From Haloarcula ordinaria (lineage in GTDB: Archaea > Halobacteriota > Halobacteria > Halobacteriales > Haloarculaceae), in assembly GCF_029338275.1 (NCBI RefSeq), contig NZ_CP119789.1, forward strand, positions 930,001 through 994,000: a stretch of DNA of 64,000 nt. The letters run 5' to 3'. Position numbers and translations under genes: made by a program. Positions 36,726 to 45,288 of this stretch are shown here, piece by piece. The notes below the pieces were generated by a model. The model had not been told where the DNA came from, did not search any database, and saw nothing but the letters and a program-made list of their open reading frames with translations. Each line of letters opens with the position of its first letter. Position 1 is the first letter of the stretch.

Positions 36726-37805
36726 ATGACTACTCGTGACACGCAGTCCGAACCTGACAGACCACTCTCTCGCCGACAGGCGCTGGCCGCCGGCGGGTCG
36801 CTGCTCGCCGGTGCGTTCGCCGGCTGTATCGGTGACGGTGCCGGCGGCGGACAGACGACCGGCGACACGACGGACGACGACGGTCCCGTGGCCGTCGCCT
36901 CGTTTTTCAGCTTCTACGACTTCGCCCGGAAGATCGCGCGCGGGACGCCCATCGAGGTGCGCAACCTCGTCCCGACCGGGCTGCACGGGCACGGCTGGGA
37001 ACCGAACGCGAGCATCACGCGGGAGGTACTCGACGCGGACGCGTTCATCCACGTCGGCGAGGACTTCCAGCCGTGGGCCGACCGCACCATCCAGACGCTC
37101 GAGGACGACGACGCCGACACGCAACTCATCAACGTCCGCGAGGGCGTCGAACTGGTCGACCTCGCGGCGAGTCTCGACCCCGAGGAGGAGGGCGTCGGCG
37201 AGGGTCGAGCCCAGGACCCGCACTTCTGGCTGGACCCCCTTCGGGCGAAACAGTCCGTCGACAACATCGCCGAGGGACTGGTCGCCCTCGCACCCGACCA
37301 CGAGTCGACGCTCCGCGAGAACGCTACGGCCTACAAGACGGACGTACTCGACCGCATCGACGCCGACTACCAGCGCATCTTCGAGGCCGCCGACCGCGAC
37401 GTCGTCCAGCTCGCGGCCCACAACGCCTTCCAGTACGTCGGCGTCAGATACGGCATCCAGATGCGACCGCTGGTCGTGAACCTCGCCGCGAGCGGTGACG
37501 TCCGGCCGTCGGACATCACCGAGGCGAAGCGGGTCATCGACGAGAACGACATCCGGTACATCGGCGCGGCCGTCTTCGAGACGCGCCGCCCGGCCCAGCA
37601 GCTACTCTCCGAGACCGCCGTCGAGGCCTACTACCCCGTCACGCCCTACGCGGGCGTCCGCGAAGACTGGGTCGAACAGGGCTGGGGCTACGAGGAGATC
37701 GCCGACAACATCAACATGCCGACCTTCGAGGTCGTGCTCGGGAACACGGCCCCCGAGGACGTCGCCATCGATGGCTGGAACGAGCGCTGGAGGAACTTCG
37801 AATGA
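36726..37805 (+). CDS. Metal ABC transporter substrate-binding lipoprotein (ZnuA/TroA type)
   Basis: 359 aa. Tat motif LSRRQAL (Arg16-Arg17) and lipobox FAGC (Cys34). The cluster A-I metal-site residues are visible: GLHGHGWEPNASI, DPHFWLDPLRA, VQLAAHNAFQYVGVRYGIQ and a late acidic site. Such proteins bind Zn(II) or Mn(II); there is no His-rich loop, which in other proteins favours zinc, so manganese is possible. Overlaps the ATPase gene by 4 nt. Confidence 0.92.
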   Translation: MTTRDTQSEPDRPLSRRQALAAGGSLLAGAFAGCIGDGAGGGQTTGDTTDDDGPVAVASFFSFYDFARKIARGTPIEVRNLVPTGLHGHGWEPNASITREVLDADAFIHVGEDFQPWADRTIQTLEDDDADTQLINVREGVELVDLAASLDPEEEGVGEGRAQDPHFWLDPLRAKQSVDNIAEGLVALAPDHESTLRENATAYKTDVLDRIDADYQRIFEAADRDVVQLAAHNAFQYVGVRYGIQMRPLVVNLAASGDVRPSDITEAKRVIDENDIRYIGAAVFETRRPAQQLLSETAVEAYYPVTPYAGVREDWVEQGWGYEEIADNINMPTFEVVLGNTAPEDVAIDGWNERWRNFE

Positions 37806-38569
37806 CTTCGGACGACACTCGGGAGCCGACGGGGGCCGACCCGGTCATCGAACTCGAAGACGTCGCGTTCGGCTACACGGCCACGCCCGTCGTCGAGGAC
37901 ATATCGCTTCGCATCGACAGGGGCGAGTACGTCGCCGTCGTCGGCCCGAACGGCTCTGGCAAGTCGACGCTGCTGCGGCTGATGCTCGGGCTGAACCGGC
38001 CCGACTCCGGCCAGGCGCGCCTGTTCGGCGCCCCATCCCACCGGTTCGACGACGGGTCGCGCATCGGCTACGTCGCCCAGCACGCGAGCGCCTCGAAGGA
38101 GATGCCCATCACGGTCCGGGAGGTCGTGAAGATGGGTCGATTCCCGCACGTCGGCTTCGGTCGCCTCTCCCAGCGCGACTGGCAGATCGTCGACCGGGCG
38201 CTCGACACCGTCGGGATGACCGCCTTCGCGGACCGCCGGGTGACCCAGCTGTCGGGCGGGCAGCGCCAGCGGACGTTCATCGCCCGGGCGCTCGCCGGCG
38301 AGGCGGACCTGCTCGTCCTCGACGAGCCAACTGTCGGTGTCGACGCCGAGTCGGTCGAGGCGTTCTACGAACTCCTCGACTCGCTGCACGGCGACGGCAT
38401 CACGATACTGCTCATCGAACACGACCTCCGTGCGGTCACCGAGCACGCCGAGCGAGTGGTCTGTCTCAACCGCGAGGTGTACTTCGACGGGCCCACCGCG
38501 GAGTTCGTCGACAGCGACGCGCTGGCGCGTGCGTTCGGCACGGCGATGCCCGTCGGGGGTGACGCCTGA
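37802..38569 (+). CDS. Metal ABC transporter ATP-binding protein (ZnuC/MntA type)
   Basis: 255 aa. Walker A GPNGSGKST (about 41-49), signature LSGGQRQRTFIARAL, Walker B LLVLDEPTVGVD and switch histidine LLIEHDLRAVTEH. The REVVKMGRFPHVG segment is typical of Zn/Mn importers. It overlaps both neighbours (4 nt with the binding protein, 1 nt with the permease), so the three are translated as a unit. Confidence 0.93.
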   Translation: MTSDDTREPTGADPVIELEDVAFGYTATPVVEDISLRIDRGEYVAVVGPNGSGKSTLLRLMLGLNRPDSGQARLFGAPSHRFDDGSRIGYVAQHASASKEMPITVREVVKMGRFPHVGFGRLSQRDWQIVDRALDTVGMTAFADRRVTQLSGGQRQRTFIARALAGEADLLVLDEPTVGVDAESVEAFYELLDSLHGDGITILLIEHDLRAVTEHAERVVCLNREVYFDGPTAEFVDSDALARAFGTAMPVGGDA

Positions 38570-39576
38570 TGGACCTGCTGCTCGTCGCCCTCCAGTCGAG
38601 CTCGCTCGACGTGGTACTCTGGCCGCTGTACCTGTTGCTGGAGCTGTGGACGGACCTGCTGTTCTGGGTCGCCGCAGTGACGGGTCTGGAACTGCTCGAG
38701 TACCGCTTCATGCACCGCGCCATCCTCGTCGGGCTCTGTATCGGCGTGATGGCGCCGCTCATCGGGACCTTCCTCGTCCACCGACAGCTCGCGCTCATCG
38801 GTGACGCGCTCGCCCACACCGCCTTCGCCGGCGTCGCTATCGGGCTCTTCCTCAACGGCGTCTTCAGCCTCGGCGTCTCGCCGTATCTGACCGCCGTGGT
38901 CGTCGCCATGGTGGCGGCGCTGCTCATCGAACTCATCTCCGAGGCGACCGACGCCTACAACGACGTGTCGATGGCCATCGTCCTCTCGACCGGGTTCGCG
39001 CTGGGGACGGTCCTCATCAGCCTCAACGCCGGCGGCCTCGCGGTCGGCATCAACCAGTTCCTCTTTGGCAACCTCTCGACGGTGTCGATGGAGAACGCCG
39101 CCATCCTGCTCGTGCTCTTCACCATCATCGTCGTGACCGTCGCGGTCACGCGAAACCAGCTGCTCTACGTCACCTTCGACGAGACGGCCGCCGCCGTCTC
39201 CGGGCTCTCGGTCGACTGGTACAACCGCATCATGGTGATGCTCACCGCGCTCGTCGTCGTCGGCGCGATGCAGATCATGGGCGTCATCCTGGTCGCCGCG
39301 ATGCTCGTCGTCCCCGTCGCGGGCGCGGCGCAGGTCTCCCGGAGCTTCACCGAGTCGCTGGTCGTCTCGGTCGTGCTCGCCGAACTCGCCGTCCTGCTCG
39401 GCATCGGCGTCTCGTACTACGGCGGGGCGACGGCGGGCGGCGTCATCGTCCTCGTGGCCGTCACCATCTACGTCGCCGCCGTCGCGCTCGGGAAGGTGCA
39501 GACGGCCATGGGCGACGACACGGTCGCCGACGTCGGGAGTATCGCCCCCGACGACGTCGACTCGCCCTCCGACTGA
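38569..39576 (+). CDS. Metal ABC transporter permease (ZnuB type)
   Basis: 335 aa, ABC-3 family membrane protein with about nine hydrophobic helices. RFMHRAILVGLCIGVMAPLIGTF-like residues, ALIGDALAHTAFAGVAIG and QIMGVILVAAMLVVPVAGA are the family marks. An extra hydrophobic N-terminus of about 40 residues precedes the first conserved helix. It completes the importer begun at 36726. The start ATG overlaps the ATPase stop (TGATG). Confidence 0.93.
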   Translation: MDLLLVALQSSSLDVVLWPLYLLLELWTDLLFWVAAVTGLELLEYRFMHRAILVGLCIGVMAPLIGTFLVHRQLALIGDALAHTAFAGVAIGLFLNGVFSLGVSPYLTAVVVAMVAALLIELISEATDAYNDVSMAIVLSTGFALGTVLISLNAGGLAVGINQFLFGNLSTVSMENAAILLVLFTIIVVTVAVTRNQLLYVTFDETAAAVSGLSVDWYNRIMVMLTALVVVGAMQIMGVILVAAMLVVPVAGAAQVSRSFTESLVVSVVLAELAVLLGIGVSYYGGATAGGVIVLVAVTIYVAAVALGKVQTAMGDDTVADVGSIAPDDVDSPSD

Positions 39577-39585
39577 GGCGTACTG

Positions 39586-39942
39586 TTACACCAGGGCGGC
39601 ACCGACGATTCCGCCGATTCCGACGCCGGCTAATGCCGAGAAGAGGGTCCCGCCGGCGTACAACCCTGCCGCTCGCGGGTGGCCGAGTTCGGCCAGGCGC
39701 ACGGTCTCGAACGCGAACGACGAGAACGTCGTGAACGCGCCACAGAACCCCGTCCCGGCCACGAGGAGGACACTCTCGCCGACGGGAGCCGCGACCAGCG
39801 CGCCCAGCAGGACGCTCCCGAGGACGTTCACCGCCAGCGTGTCGGCCCGGTCGCGCTCGAGGCGCGTGCCCACGAGGTGGCGACCGAGCGCACCCGCGAC
39901 GCCGCCAAGTCCGACGAGGAGCAGGGGGTTCACGAGACCCAC
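39586..39942 (-). CDS. crcB: CrcB/Fluc fluoride channel subunit (second of pair)
   Basis: 118 aa, four transmembrane helices. GGVAGALGRHLV, VNVLGSVLLGALVA and TGFCGAFTTFSSFAFE are the CrcB motifs; the phenylalanine box and TTFSSF segment line the fluoride path. It overlaps the other crcB by 13 nt, so the two are co-translated and probably form an antiparallel heterodimer, as known for bacteria with paired genes. It relieves fluoride toxicity. Confidence 0.92.
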   Translation of the reverse strand: MGLVNPLLLVGLGGVAGALGRHLVGTRLERDRADTLAVNVLGSVLLGALVAAPVGESVLLVAGTGFCGAFTTFSSFAFETVRLAELGHPRAAGLYAGGTLFSALAGVGIGGIVGAALV

Positions 39943-40325
39943 CTCGCGACGAGTCGGCCGAGGACGACGGCGATGAAGGCGAGCGCGTAGTTCGCGGCGA
40001 CGTTCCCCACCGCCAGCATCGGCGCGAGGTCGCTGGTCTGGACAGCGAAGGTGCTGTAGGTGGTAAACGAGGAGAGGAATCCCGTCCCGAGCACGAGGCG
40101 CGTCTCCGCCGAGAGCACGTCGGCGAGGTGAGCCTCGTACAGCAGGACGCCCAGCGCGAAACTCCCCAGGACATTGACCACCAGGGTCCCGACCACGGCA
40201 CCGTCCAGGGACGCGAGTGCGGGCGTCGAGAGGGAGATGGAGTGGCGCAGGACGGCCCCGACGAAGCCCCCGACCGCGACGAGCAGGAGTGGCTCGGCCC
40301 GCGAGAGGGCGTGTCCGTCGCTCAT
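39930..40325 (-). CDS. crcB: CrcB/Fluc fluoride channel subunit (first of pair)
   Basis: 131 aa, four helices. VAVGGFVGAVLRHSISL, VVNVLGSFALGVLL and GTGFLSSFTTYSTFAVQ mark the family. The ATG at 40325 (MSDGHALSR) is preferred to an in-frame GTG at 40337. The gap to the upstream ATPase gene is only 28 nt, too short for a fluoride riboswitch, so expression may come from the ATPase transcript. Confidence 0.92.
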   Translation of the reverse strand: MSDGHALSRAEPLLLVAVGGFVGAVLRHSISLSTPALASLDGAVVGTLVVNVLGSFALGVLLYEAHLADVLSAETRLVLGTGFLSSFTTYSTFAVQTSDLAPMLAVGNVAANYALAFIAVVLGRLVARWVS

Positions 40326-40353
40326 TGGTGGGGACACAGTTCGGGGCTATTCG

Positions 40354-41433
40354 TCAGTTGTGGTTGGCGGTGGGGGAGTCGACTGCTGTCTCACCTCCCC
40401 TGCTGACCGCCGACGCCCGTGGACTCTCACCCCCGTGGGGCGTCCGTCGCTCTCGAACCCGGACGGTGTGGCTCGCTTCGGTGGCGTCGTCGACGACGAA
40501 CGCCGTCCCCGTCTCGTTGGGCAGGCCCCGTTCGAGGCCGTCGCCGAGGTAGGTCGGCCGGGCGGCCGTCAGCGCGTCGACGTCCGCCCGGCTCGTCAGT
40601 CGATGGGCGACGAGCAGGTCGGCTTGCGAGACGGTGACGGCCGGGAGCGCACTGGGTCGCTGCGTCGCGAGCCAGCAACTCACACCGGGCTGGCGACCTC
40701 TGGTGACGAGTCGCCGGAGCGGGCGGGCTGCCACGCCGTCGGTGAACGCGTGGGCCTCGTCGACGAGCAGCCAGGGCAGCCGGTCGGTGGCGTCCTCGAC
40801 CCGTGCTTCGTAGAGCACGTTCGAAACTGCCGCGAGCACGGCGCCGGCGGGTCCGGCGTCGAGGCCGGCCAGGTCGAGGACGGTCACCCCGTCGGCACAG
40901 AGGCGCCAGGCGCCCAGGCCGTCGGGGTCGAAGACGTCCCAGGACGCCGCGAGGTCGAGGTGGTTCGTGGCCGCGCGCTGTGCGGCGTCGTCGGCGTCAG
41001 CATCTCCCGTCCACTCGCGCATCCCGTCGAGCGTCGAGTGTTCCTGTGCCGCCTGCCAGACGAGCGCGCCCGCGCCGCTCTCGGGCGGCAGGTCCAGGAC
41101 GGTACACCACTGGCGAGGTCCGAGGCTGTCCGCCCGGACCGTCGGGTCGACCCGGCGTGCCTCGATACGACTCGCTGGCCCGGTGAGTGGCCCGAACGCG
41201 CCCATCGGGTCCGCGACCACCGGCGTCACGCCCGCCGCGTCCGCCAGTCCTTCGAGGAGGACGCCAAATGTGTAGGTCTTCCCGCTGCCGCGTTTCCCCA
41301 CGACCAGGCCGACGTGTGGCCGGTCGACGTCGAGCGCCACGCTCGTGCCGTGGCTCCCGTCCCGTGCTCGGTAGCGTCCCAGCGTCGCGACCGGCCCGTC
41401 GTCGGGCCCCGACTCGCGTCCGATGACGACCAT
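40354..41433 (-). CDS. HerA/VirD4-like P-loop ATPase (DUF87 type)
   Basis: 359 aa. VGLVVGKRGSGKTYTFGVLL is the P-loop (about residues 40-59), LPWLLVDEAHAF the Walker B region and WLATQRPSALPAVTVSQADLL the sensor region of HerA/FtsK-like motor ATPases used for DNA translocation or as uncharacterised cell-envelope motors. It is shorter than HerA (about 500-600 aa) and no NurA nuclease is nearby, so a DNA-repair role is not shown. It lies divergently to a small membrane-anchored protein gene. Confidence 0.8.
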   Translation of the reverse strand: MVVIGRESGPDDGPVATLGRYRARDGSHGTSVALDVDRPHVGLVVGKRGSGKTYTFGVLLEGLADAAGVTPVVADPMGAFGPLTGPASRIEARRVDPTVRADSLGPRQWCTVLDLPPESGAGALVWQAAQEHSTLDGMREWTGDADADDAAQRAATNHLDLAASWDVFDPDGLGAWRLCADGVTVLDLAGLDAGPAGAVLAAVSNVLYEARVEDATDRLPWLLVDEAHAFTDGVAARPLRRLVTRGRQPGVSCWLATQRPSALPAVTVSQADLLVAHRLTSRADVDALTAARPTYLGDGLERGLPNETGTAFVVDDATEASHTVRVRERRTPHGGESPRASAVSRGGETAVDSPTANHN

Positions 41434-41508
41434 GGCGGGGCTGGACCCCTCCTCCTATTTGAACCTCCGTCCGAGGGTTCAAGTGCGAACCCGGGCCCAG
41501 ACCGGCCC

Positions 41509-41952
41509 ATGTTCGAGGCACTGCGGCGCGACGACCGCGCCATCGAGGGACTGCCGATTCGACTGGTCATCGCGCTCGTCGTGGGCGTCGCCTGCTTGAG
41601 CGTGATGATGAGTACGATTTCGGGGATGGAGACGCTACAGGTCACCGAGGTCGACGTCGAACCCGAGCCGGAGGTGACGGCCCCAGGGCCACAGAACGTG
41701 ACCGTCACCGTCGTCGACCCCGATGGTGGGCCGGTCGCGGGGGCGACGGTCGTCGCGATGGGCGGAACGGCGACCCTCTCGGGGGTGGCGACGGCCGAGA
41801 CGAACGCCCGCGGGAACGCCACGTTCTCGCTCTCGCCCTCGCTCGGGCCGAACCAGCGGGAGGGGACCGTCACGTTCGACGTGAAACCGCCCGCCGGGAG
41901 CAACTACCGGGACGACCGGTCGAACACGGCCCTGCTGGTGGTCGGGTCGTGA
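41509..41952 (+). CDS. Membrane-anchored protein with an Ig/carboxypeptidase-regulatory-like domain
   Basis: 147 aa. One N-terminal helix (IRLVIALVVGVACLSVMM, about residues 17-34) preceded by a charged segment DDRAIEGLP, resembling archaeal pilin-type anchors. The outer part (residues about 65-140) has VTVTVVDPDGGPVAGATVVA, the pattern of a carboxypeptidase regulatory-like or Big-1 beta-sandwich. The frame is open much further upstream, but the ATG at 41509 fits the gene spacing. Function unknown; probably at the cell surface. Confidence 0.7.
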   Translation: MFEALRRDDRAIEGLPIRLVIALVVGVACLSVMMSTISGMETLQVTEVDVEPEPEVTAPGPQNVTVTVVDPDGGPVAGATVVAMGGTATLSGVATAETNARGNATFSLSPSLGPNQREGTVTFDVKPPAGSNYRDDRSNTALLVVGS

Positions 41953-41982
41953 CCGCGGAACCCCTCTCAGAAAGCCCGGCGG

Positions 41983-42714
41983 CTACCGGTCCCAGTCGAT
42001 CCACTCTTGCTCCCAGCCGTTCCGGGACTGCGCCGACCGCCGGGCGTGTTCACGGTCCTCCCGGCGCGTCCGGTTGCGCTCGACGGTGTCGGCCTGCTCG
42101 CCGTCGACGAGCATCGGCTGGAAGGCGACGCTCCCCAGGCGCTGGCTGACGCCGTCGGGCGTCACGATGGCGAGCGTCTGCTGGCTGGCACCGAGCGGCA
42201 TCACGAGCTGGCCGTCCGGCGCCAGCTGCTCGACCAGCGCACGCGGGGGTTCGATGGCCGCCGCCTCGACGAGAATGCGGTCGTAGGGGGCGTACTCCGG
42301 GAGGCCGCCGGCGCCGTCCCGACAGTCGACGAGGACGGCCTTGTAGCCCGCTTCCGCGAGGTTCGACCGTGCTTCGATGACCAGCCGGCGGGTGATGTCG
42401 ATGGCCTGTACGTTTGCGGCGCCGACGTGTTCGGCGAGCACGGCGGCGGTGTAGCCCACGCCCGCGCCGACGACGAGCACCGAGTCGTCAGCGTTGGGGT
42501 CGAGCGCTTCGAGCAGCCTGGCGGCGGTGTTGGGCGCGAGTACGCGGGTCCCGAGGCGCTCGAACGGCCGGTCGGAGTAGGCCTGCTCGTCGCCGACGAA
42601 CGCCTCGCGCGGCACTGCTCGCATCGCAGTCGAGAGCCAGTCGCTGTGCACGACGCTCTTGCTGTCGTGTTCCAGGCTCGCGACCATATCGTCCCGCAGT
42701 ACCGCCGGGTCCAT
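41983..42714 (-). CDS. Protein-L-isoaspartate O-methyltransferase homologue (second copy)
   Basis: 243 aa class I methyltransferase. The N-terminal TAMRAVPREAFVG, the SAM motif VLVVGAGVGYTAAVLAEHV and the post-motif YDRILVEAAAIEPPRALVEQL match PCMT. Compared with the neighbouring copy it lacks the substrate motif GxTISxP (here SDRPFERLGTRVLAPNTA) and has a charged C-terminal tail of about 30 residues, so substrate specificity may differ. The ATG at 42714 is chosen over a longer frame to 42927 that would run into the upstream gene. Last of a three-gene operon. Confidence 0.85.
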   Translation of the reverse strand: MDPAVLRDDMVASLEHDSKSVVHSDWLSTAMRAVPREAFVGDEQAYSDRPFERLGTRVLAPNTAARLLEALDPNADDSVLVVGAGVGYTAAVLAEHVGAANVQAIDITRRLVIEARSNLAEAGYKAVLVDCRDGAGGLPEYAPYDRILVEAAAIEPPRALVEQLAPDGQLVMPLGASQQTLAIVTPDGVSQRLGSVAFQPMLVDGEQADTVERNRTRREDREHARRSAQSRNGWEQEWIDWDR

Positions 42715-42757
42715 AGGTGAGTGTTCGACCGGAGGTATATCAATGACGCGCCCGGCG

Positions 42758-43384
42758 CTACTGCAACCGGACGAACCGCACGGCGCCGTGGGTATCGGTC
42801 GACAGCGAGCCATCGGGATGGCGCCGAGCGCTGACGAGTCGCTGTCGGTCGCGGCCGACCGGCGCGAGCACCAGCCCGCCGGGCTGGGTCTGCTCGACGA
42901 CGGGCTGCGGTAACGACGGCGCCGCACAGGTCAGGTAGGTGCGCTCGTACGGGGCGTGTTCGGGCCAGCCGCGTTTCCCGTCGCCGACGCGTATCGAGAC
43001 GTCGCCGTAGCCGAGCGACGAGAGCGTCTCGCGGGCACGCTCGGCGAGCGACGCCCGGTACTCGACGCTGTAGACGTGCTCCGGGCCGACGAGTTCGGCG
43101 GCGACGGCGGCGTGGTACCCACAGCCGGTACCGATTTCGAGGACGGTGTCGCCGTGCTGGAGGTCCAGCAGGTCGAGCATCCTGACGACCATGTGGGGCG
43201 CCGAGATGGTCTGGCCCTCGCCGATGGGGAGCGGGTGGTCCTTGTACGAAGCCTCACGACGTGATTCGGGGACGAAGCGGTGTCGCGGAACCGCAGCGAG
43301 CGCGTCGACGACGGCCTCGTCGAACTGGCCGCTCCGGCCGAGGCGCTCGGCGAGCGCCGCTCGCTGTCGCCCCCAGTCGGGCAT
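42758..43384 (-). CDS. pcm: Protein-L-isoaspartate O-methyltransferase
   Basis: 208 aa. It repairs isoaspartyl residues in ageing proteins by SAM-dependent methylation. The hallmark GEGQTISAPHMVVRM, SAM-binding VLEIGTGCGYHAAVAAEL and VYSVEYRASLAERA are present. The ATG at 43384 (MPDWGRQR) gives the usual length. It starts one base after the stop of the HVO_0476-family gene and is followed by its paralogue. Confidence 0.93.
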   Translation of the reverse strand: MPDWGRQRAALAERLGRSGQFDEAVVDALAAVPRHRFVPESRREASYKDHPLPIGEGQTISAPHMVVRMLDLLDLQHGDTVLEIGTGCGYHAAVAAELVGPEHVYSVEYRASLAERARETLSSLGYGDVSIRVGDGKRGWPEHAPYERTYLTCAAPSLPQPVVEQTQPGGLVLAPVGRDRQRLVSARRHPDGSLSTDTHGAVRFVRLQ

Positions 43385-43385
43385 G

Positions 43386-44045
43386 CTACCAGGCCGACCA
43401 GGCCGTGGTCGACTCGTCGCGGACCAGCAGTCGGGTGATGTCCTTCGCGAAGGCCATGTCGCCGTCGAAGTCCAGTTTCTCGTGCTGGTAACCGTGGGCA
43501 TCGTCGCGGACGTGGATGCCCTCGACGGTGAACTCCTCGTCGCCGAACTGCTCGGTCTCGCCGACGACGAACTCGAAGTCGCCGGGGACCTGGAGCTTGG
43601 AGCTCTCGGTCTCGTCGTGCCGCCCGTCTTTCGGGTGCATCGTGACGTTGATGGCCACGTTCCCGACGGCCCGTGACCAGACGGTCTCGACGTCGGTGAC
43701 GGGCGCTTCCTCGGTGCGTCCGTCGGTGGTCTCCAGACTCGTGATGCGGACGGTCATGACCGCCTCCTCGGTCTCTAGGAGGAACTCCTCGCCGACCTTC
43801 AGGTCCTCGTCTTCGGGGACGTCGACCTGTGCCGAGAAGGAGTCGCCGTCCTGCGAGACGACGACGTCGGTCTGGACGGTCCGTTCCTCGGGCAGTCGTT
43901 CCTTGTGGACGTGGTCACAGGCGGTGCAGCGGACCGTGACCTGCCCCCCGGGTTTGAGCACCTCGTGGACGGTCTCCAGGTCGGGTGAACAGGCCGGGCA
44001 CGGCAACGCGATGCGGTCGCCCGGTGTAGCGTCAGTCATATCCAC
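43386..44045 (-). CDS. HVO_0476-family zinc-finger protein
   Basis: 219 aa. The N-terminus carries a zinc ribbon with CPAC and CTAC knuckles (residues about 16-19 and 40-43), followed by an acidic beta-rich domain ending in GDMAFAKDITRLLVRDES. It matches the conserved haloarchaeal HVO_0476 family, which is regularly adjacent to pcm genes and whose function is unknown. Another ATG two codons in (44039) is possible. First gene of a probable operon with the two PCMT genes. Confidence 0.85.
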   Translation of the reverse strand: MDMTDATPGDRIALPCPACSPDLETVHEVLKPGGQVTVRCTACDHVHKERLPEERTVQTDVVVSQDGDSFSAQVDVPEDEDLKVGEEFLLETEEAVMTVRITSLETTDGRTEEAPVTDVETVWSRAVGNVAINVTMHPKDGRHDETESSKLQVPGDFEFVVGETEQFGDEEFTVEGIHVRDDAHGYQHEKLDFDGDMAFAKDITRLLVRDESTTAWSAW

Positions 44046-44168
44046 CGTTCTAGCGCCCTGGCGTAAATGGTCGTCGCACCGGCGCTATCCGTGGTCTGCA
44101 CTCCCATGCCGACCGGTGACGCCCTCGCTCACTGGCCGAGGGGTGCCGGACGTGGGCAGGGTCGCCGC

Positions 44169-45122
44169 TCACTCACCACGAGGAAGTTCCACTTCCTCGC
44201 CGTCCGCATACACGGTCGGCTCCATCAGGATACCGTCGAGATGCAGCGGCGCGTGGACGTCCCCACCGATGGCGTGGTCGTCGCCGATGGCGATGTGGAC
44301 CGTGCCGGCGGCCTTCTCGTCTAGCAGGACCGACCCGACCAGTTCGGTGACGGCGACGTTGGTTCCGATGCCGAGCTCCGCGAGGTTGTAGGCGTCATCG
44401 CCGACCTCCTCGGCGGCGTCTTCGACCTGCCCGCGAATCTCCGGGTCGGAGATGTCGGTCACCTGGCCGTCTTCGACCGCAAAGGAGAGCAGTTCCCCGT
44501 CGAGTTTCCCGTGGGGGCGCATCGTCCCGTCGACGACGAAGGTGCCGTCGGCCGTCTCCGGCGAGACGAACACCTCGCCGGCCGGGAGGTTCGACATCTC
44601 GCCTGGTTCGTGGACGATACCGGTGTCGAGGTGCCACTCCCGCGAGCCGAGGCCGAAGGTGATGTCGGTCCCCTTCGGCGTCGTGACCCTCATTTCGTCG
44701 GCGTCGCCGACCTGGTCGAGGACGTCCCGGCAGTGCTGGGCGATGGCTTCGTAGTCGGCGTCCAGTCCCATCAGGAACACGCCCTCGGTGATGCCCGGCA
44801 GCGTCGCGACCCGGGCCCCGGCCGCGTTGGCCTCGCTGCGAGCCTCGGTGTGGGTCAGGCTCTTCGTGGTGGGTGCGAGCACCACGTCCGCCGTCTCCAT
44901 CGCGCCGGCGACCGGTGCCGGCGGCTCCTCGCCGTGCTGGTCGCCCGGCGGGTAGCGGACGAAGACGCTGTCGTCGGTCGTCTCGCTCGCGACGCGGTAC
45001 AGCGCCTCGCCGATGGCCTTGCGCTTGTCGTCGGTGACGACGGCACACGATTCGCTGGCCTGGAGGTTCAGACACTGGTGGATGGCAGTCTCCGCTGGCT
45101 TGCGGAGCGAGGAGTTGTCCAT
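44169..45122 (-). CDS. M29-like aminopeptidase
   Basis: 317 aa. It resembles the aminopeptidase T / AmpS-type metallopeptidases (family M29). Recognisable are LRKPAETAIHQCLNL, EVFVSPETADGTFVVDGTM and AELGIGTNVAV with the late HIAIGDDHAIGG, which supply the metal-ligand Glu, His and Asp residues. It is a little shorter than bacterial M29 enzymes (about 400 aa). Predicted cytoplasmic peptide turnover. Monocistronic. Confidence 0.8.
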   Translation of the reverse strand: MDNSSLRKPAETAIHQCLNLQASESCAVVTDDKRKAIGEALYRVASETTDDSVFVRYPPGDQHGEEPPAPVAGAMETADVVLAPTTKSLTHTEARSEANAAGARVATLPGITEGVFLMGLDADYEAIAQHCRDVLDQVGDADEMRVTTPKGTDITFGLGSREWHLDTGIVHEPGEMSNLPAGEVFVSPETADGTFVVDGTMRPHGKLDGELLSFAVEDGQVTDISDPEIRGQVEDAAEEVGDDAYNLAELGIGTNVAVTELVGSVLLDEKAAGTVHIAIGDDHAIGGDVHAPLHLDGILMEPTVYADGEEVELPRGE

Positions 45123-45288
45123 ACGACCCAGTTGCCCGCCGTCGAATTAACTCTTGATACGACGGGCCCGAGACGCTCCGTTCCGGACCAGTCCGGTGCT
45201 CCCATCCGCCGTTAGTACAACAATCCGAGTTAATTTCTCTACGAAAATTACCGAAAAGAATATCGTGGTGTCACGAGTACGACAGTAC

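Noticed and set aside
39930..40353. Fluoride riboswitch before crcB
   Set aside because: Only 28 nt separate the upstream stop from the crcB start, too short for the aptamer, and its conserved loops are not seen.
40354..41433. HerA DNA-repair helicase
   Set aside because: The P-loop family is right, but the protein is short and no NurA, Mre11 or Rad50 gene is near, so a specific HerA call is not justified.
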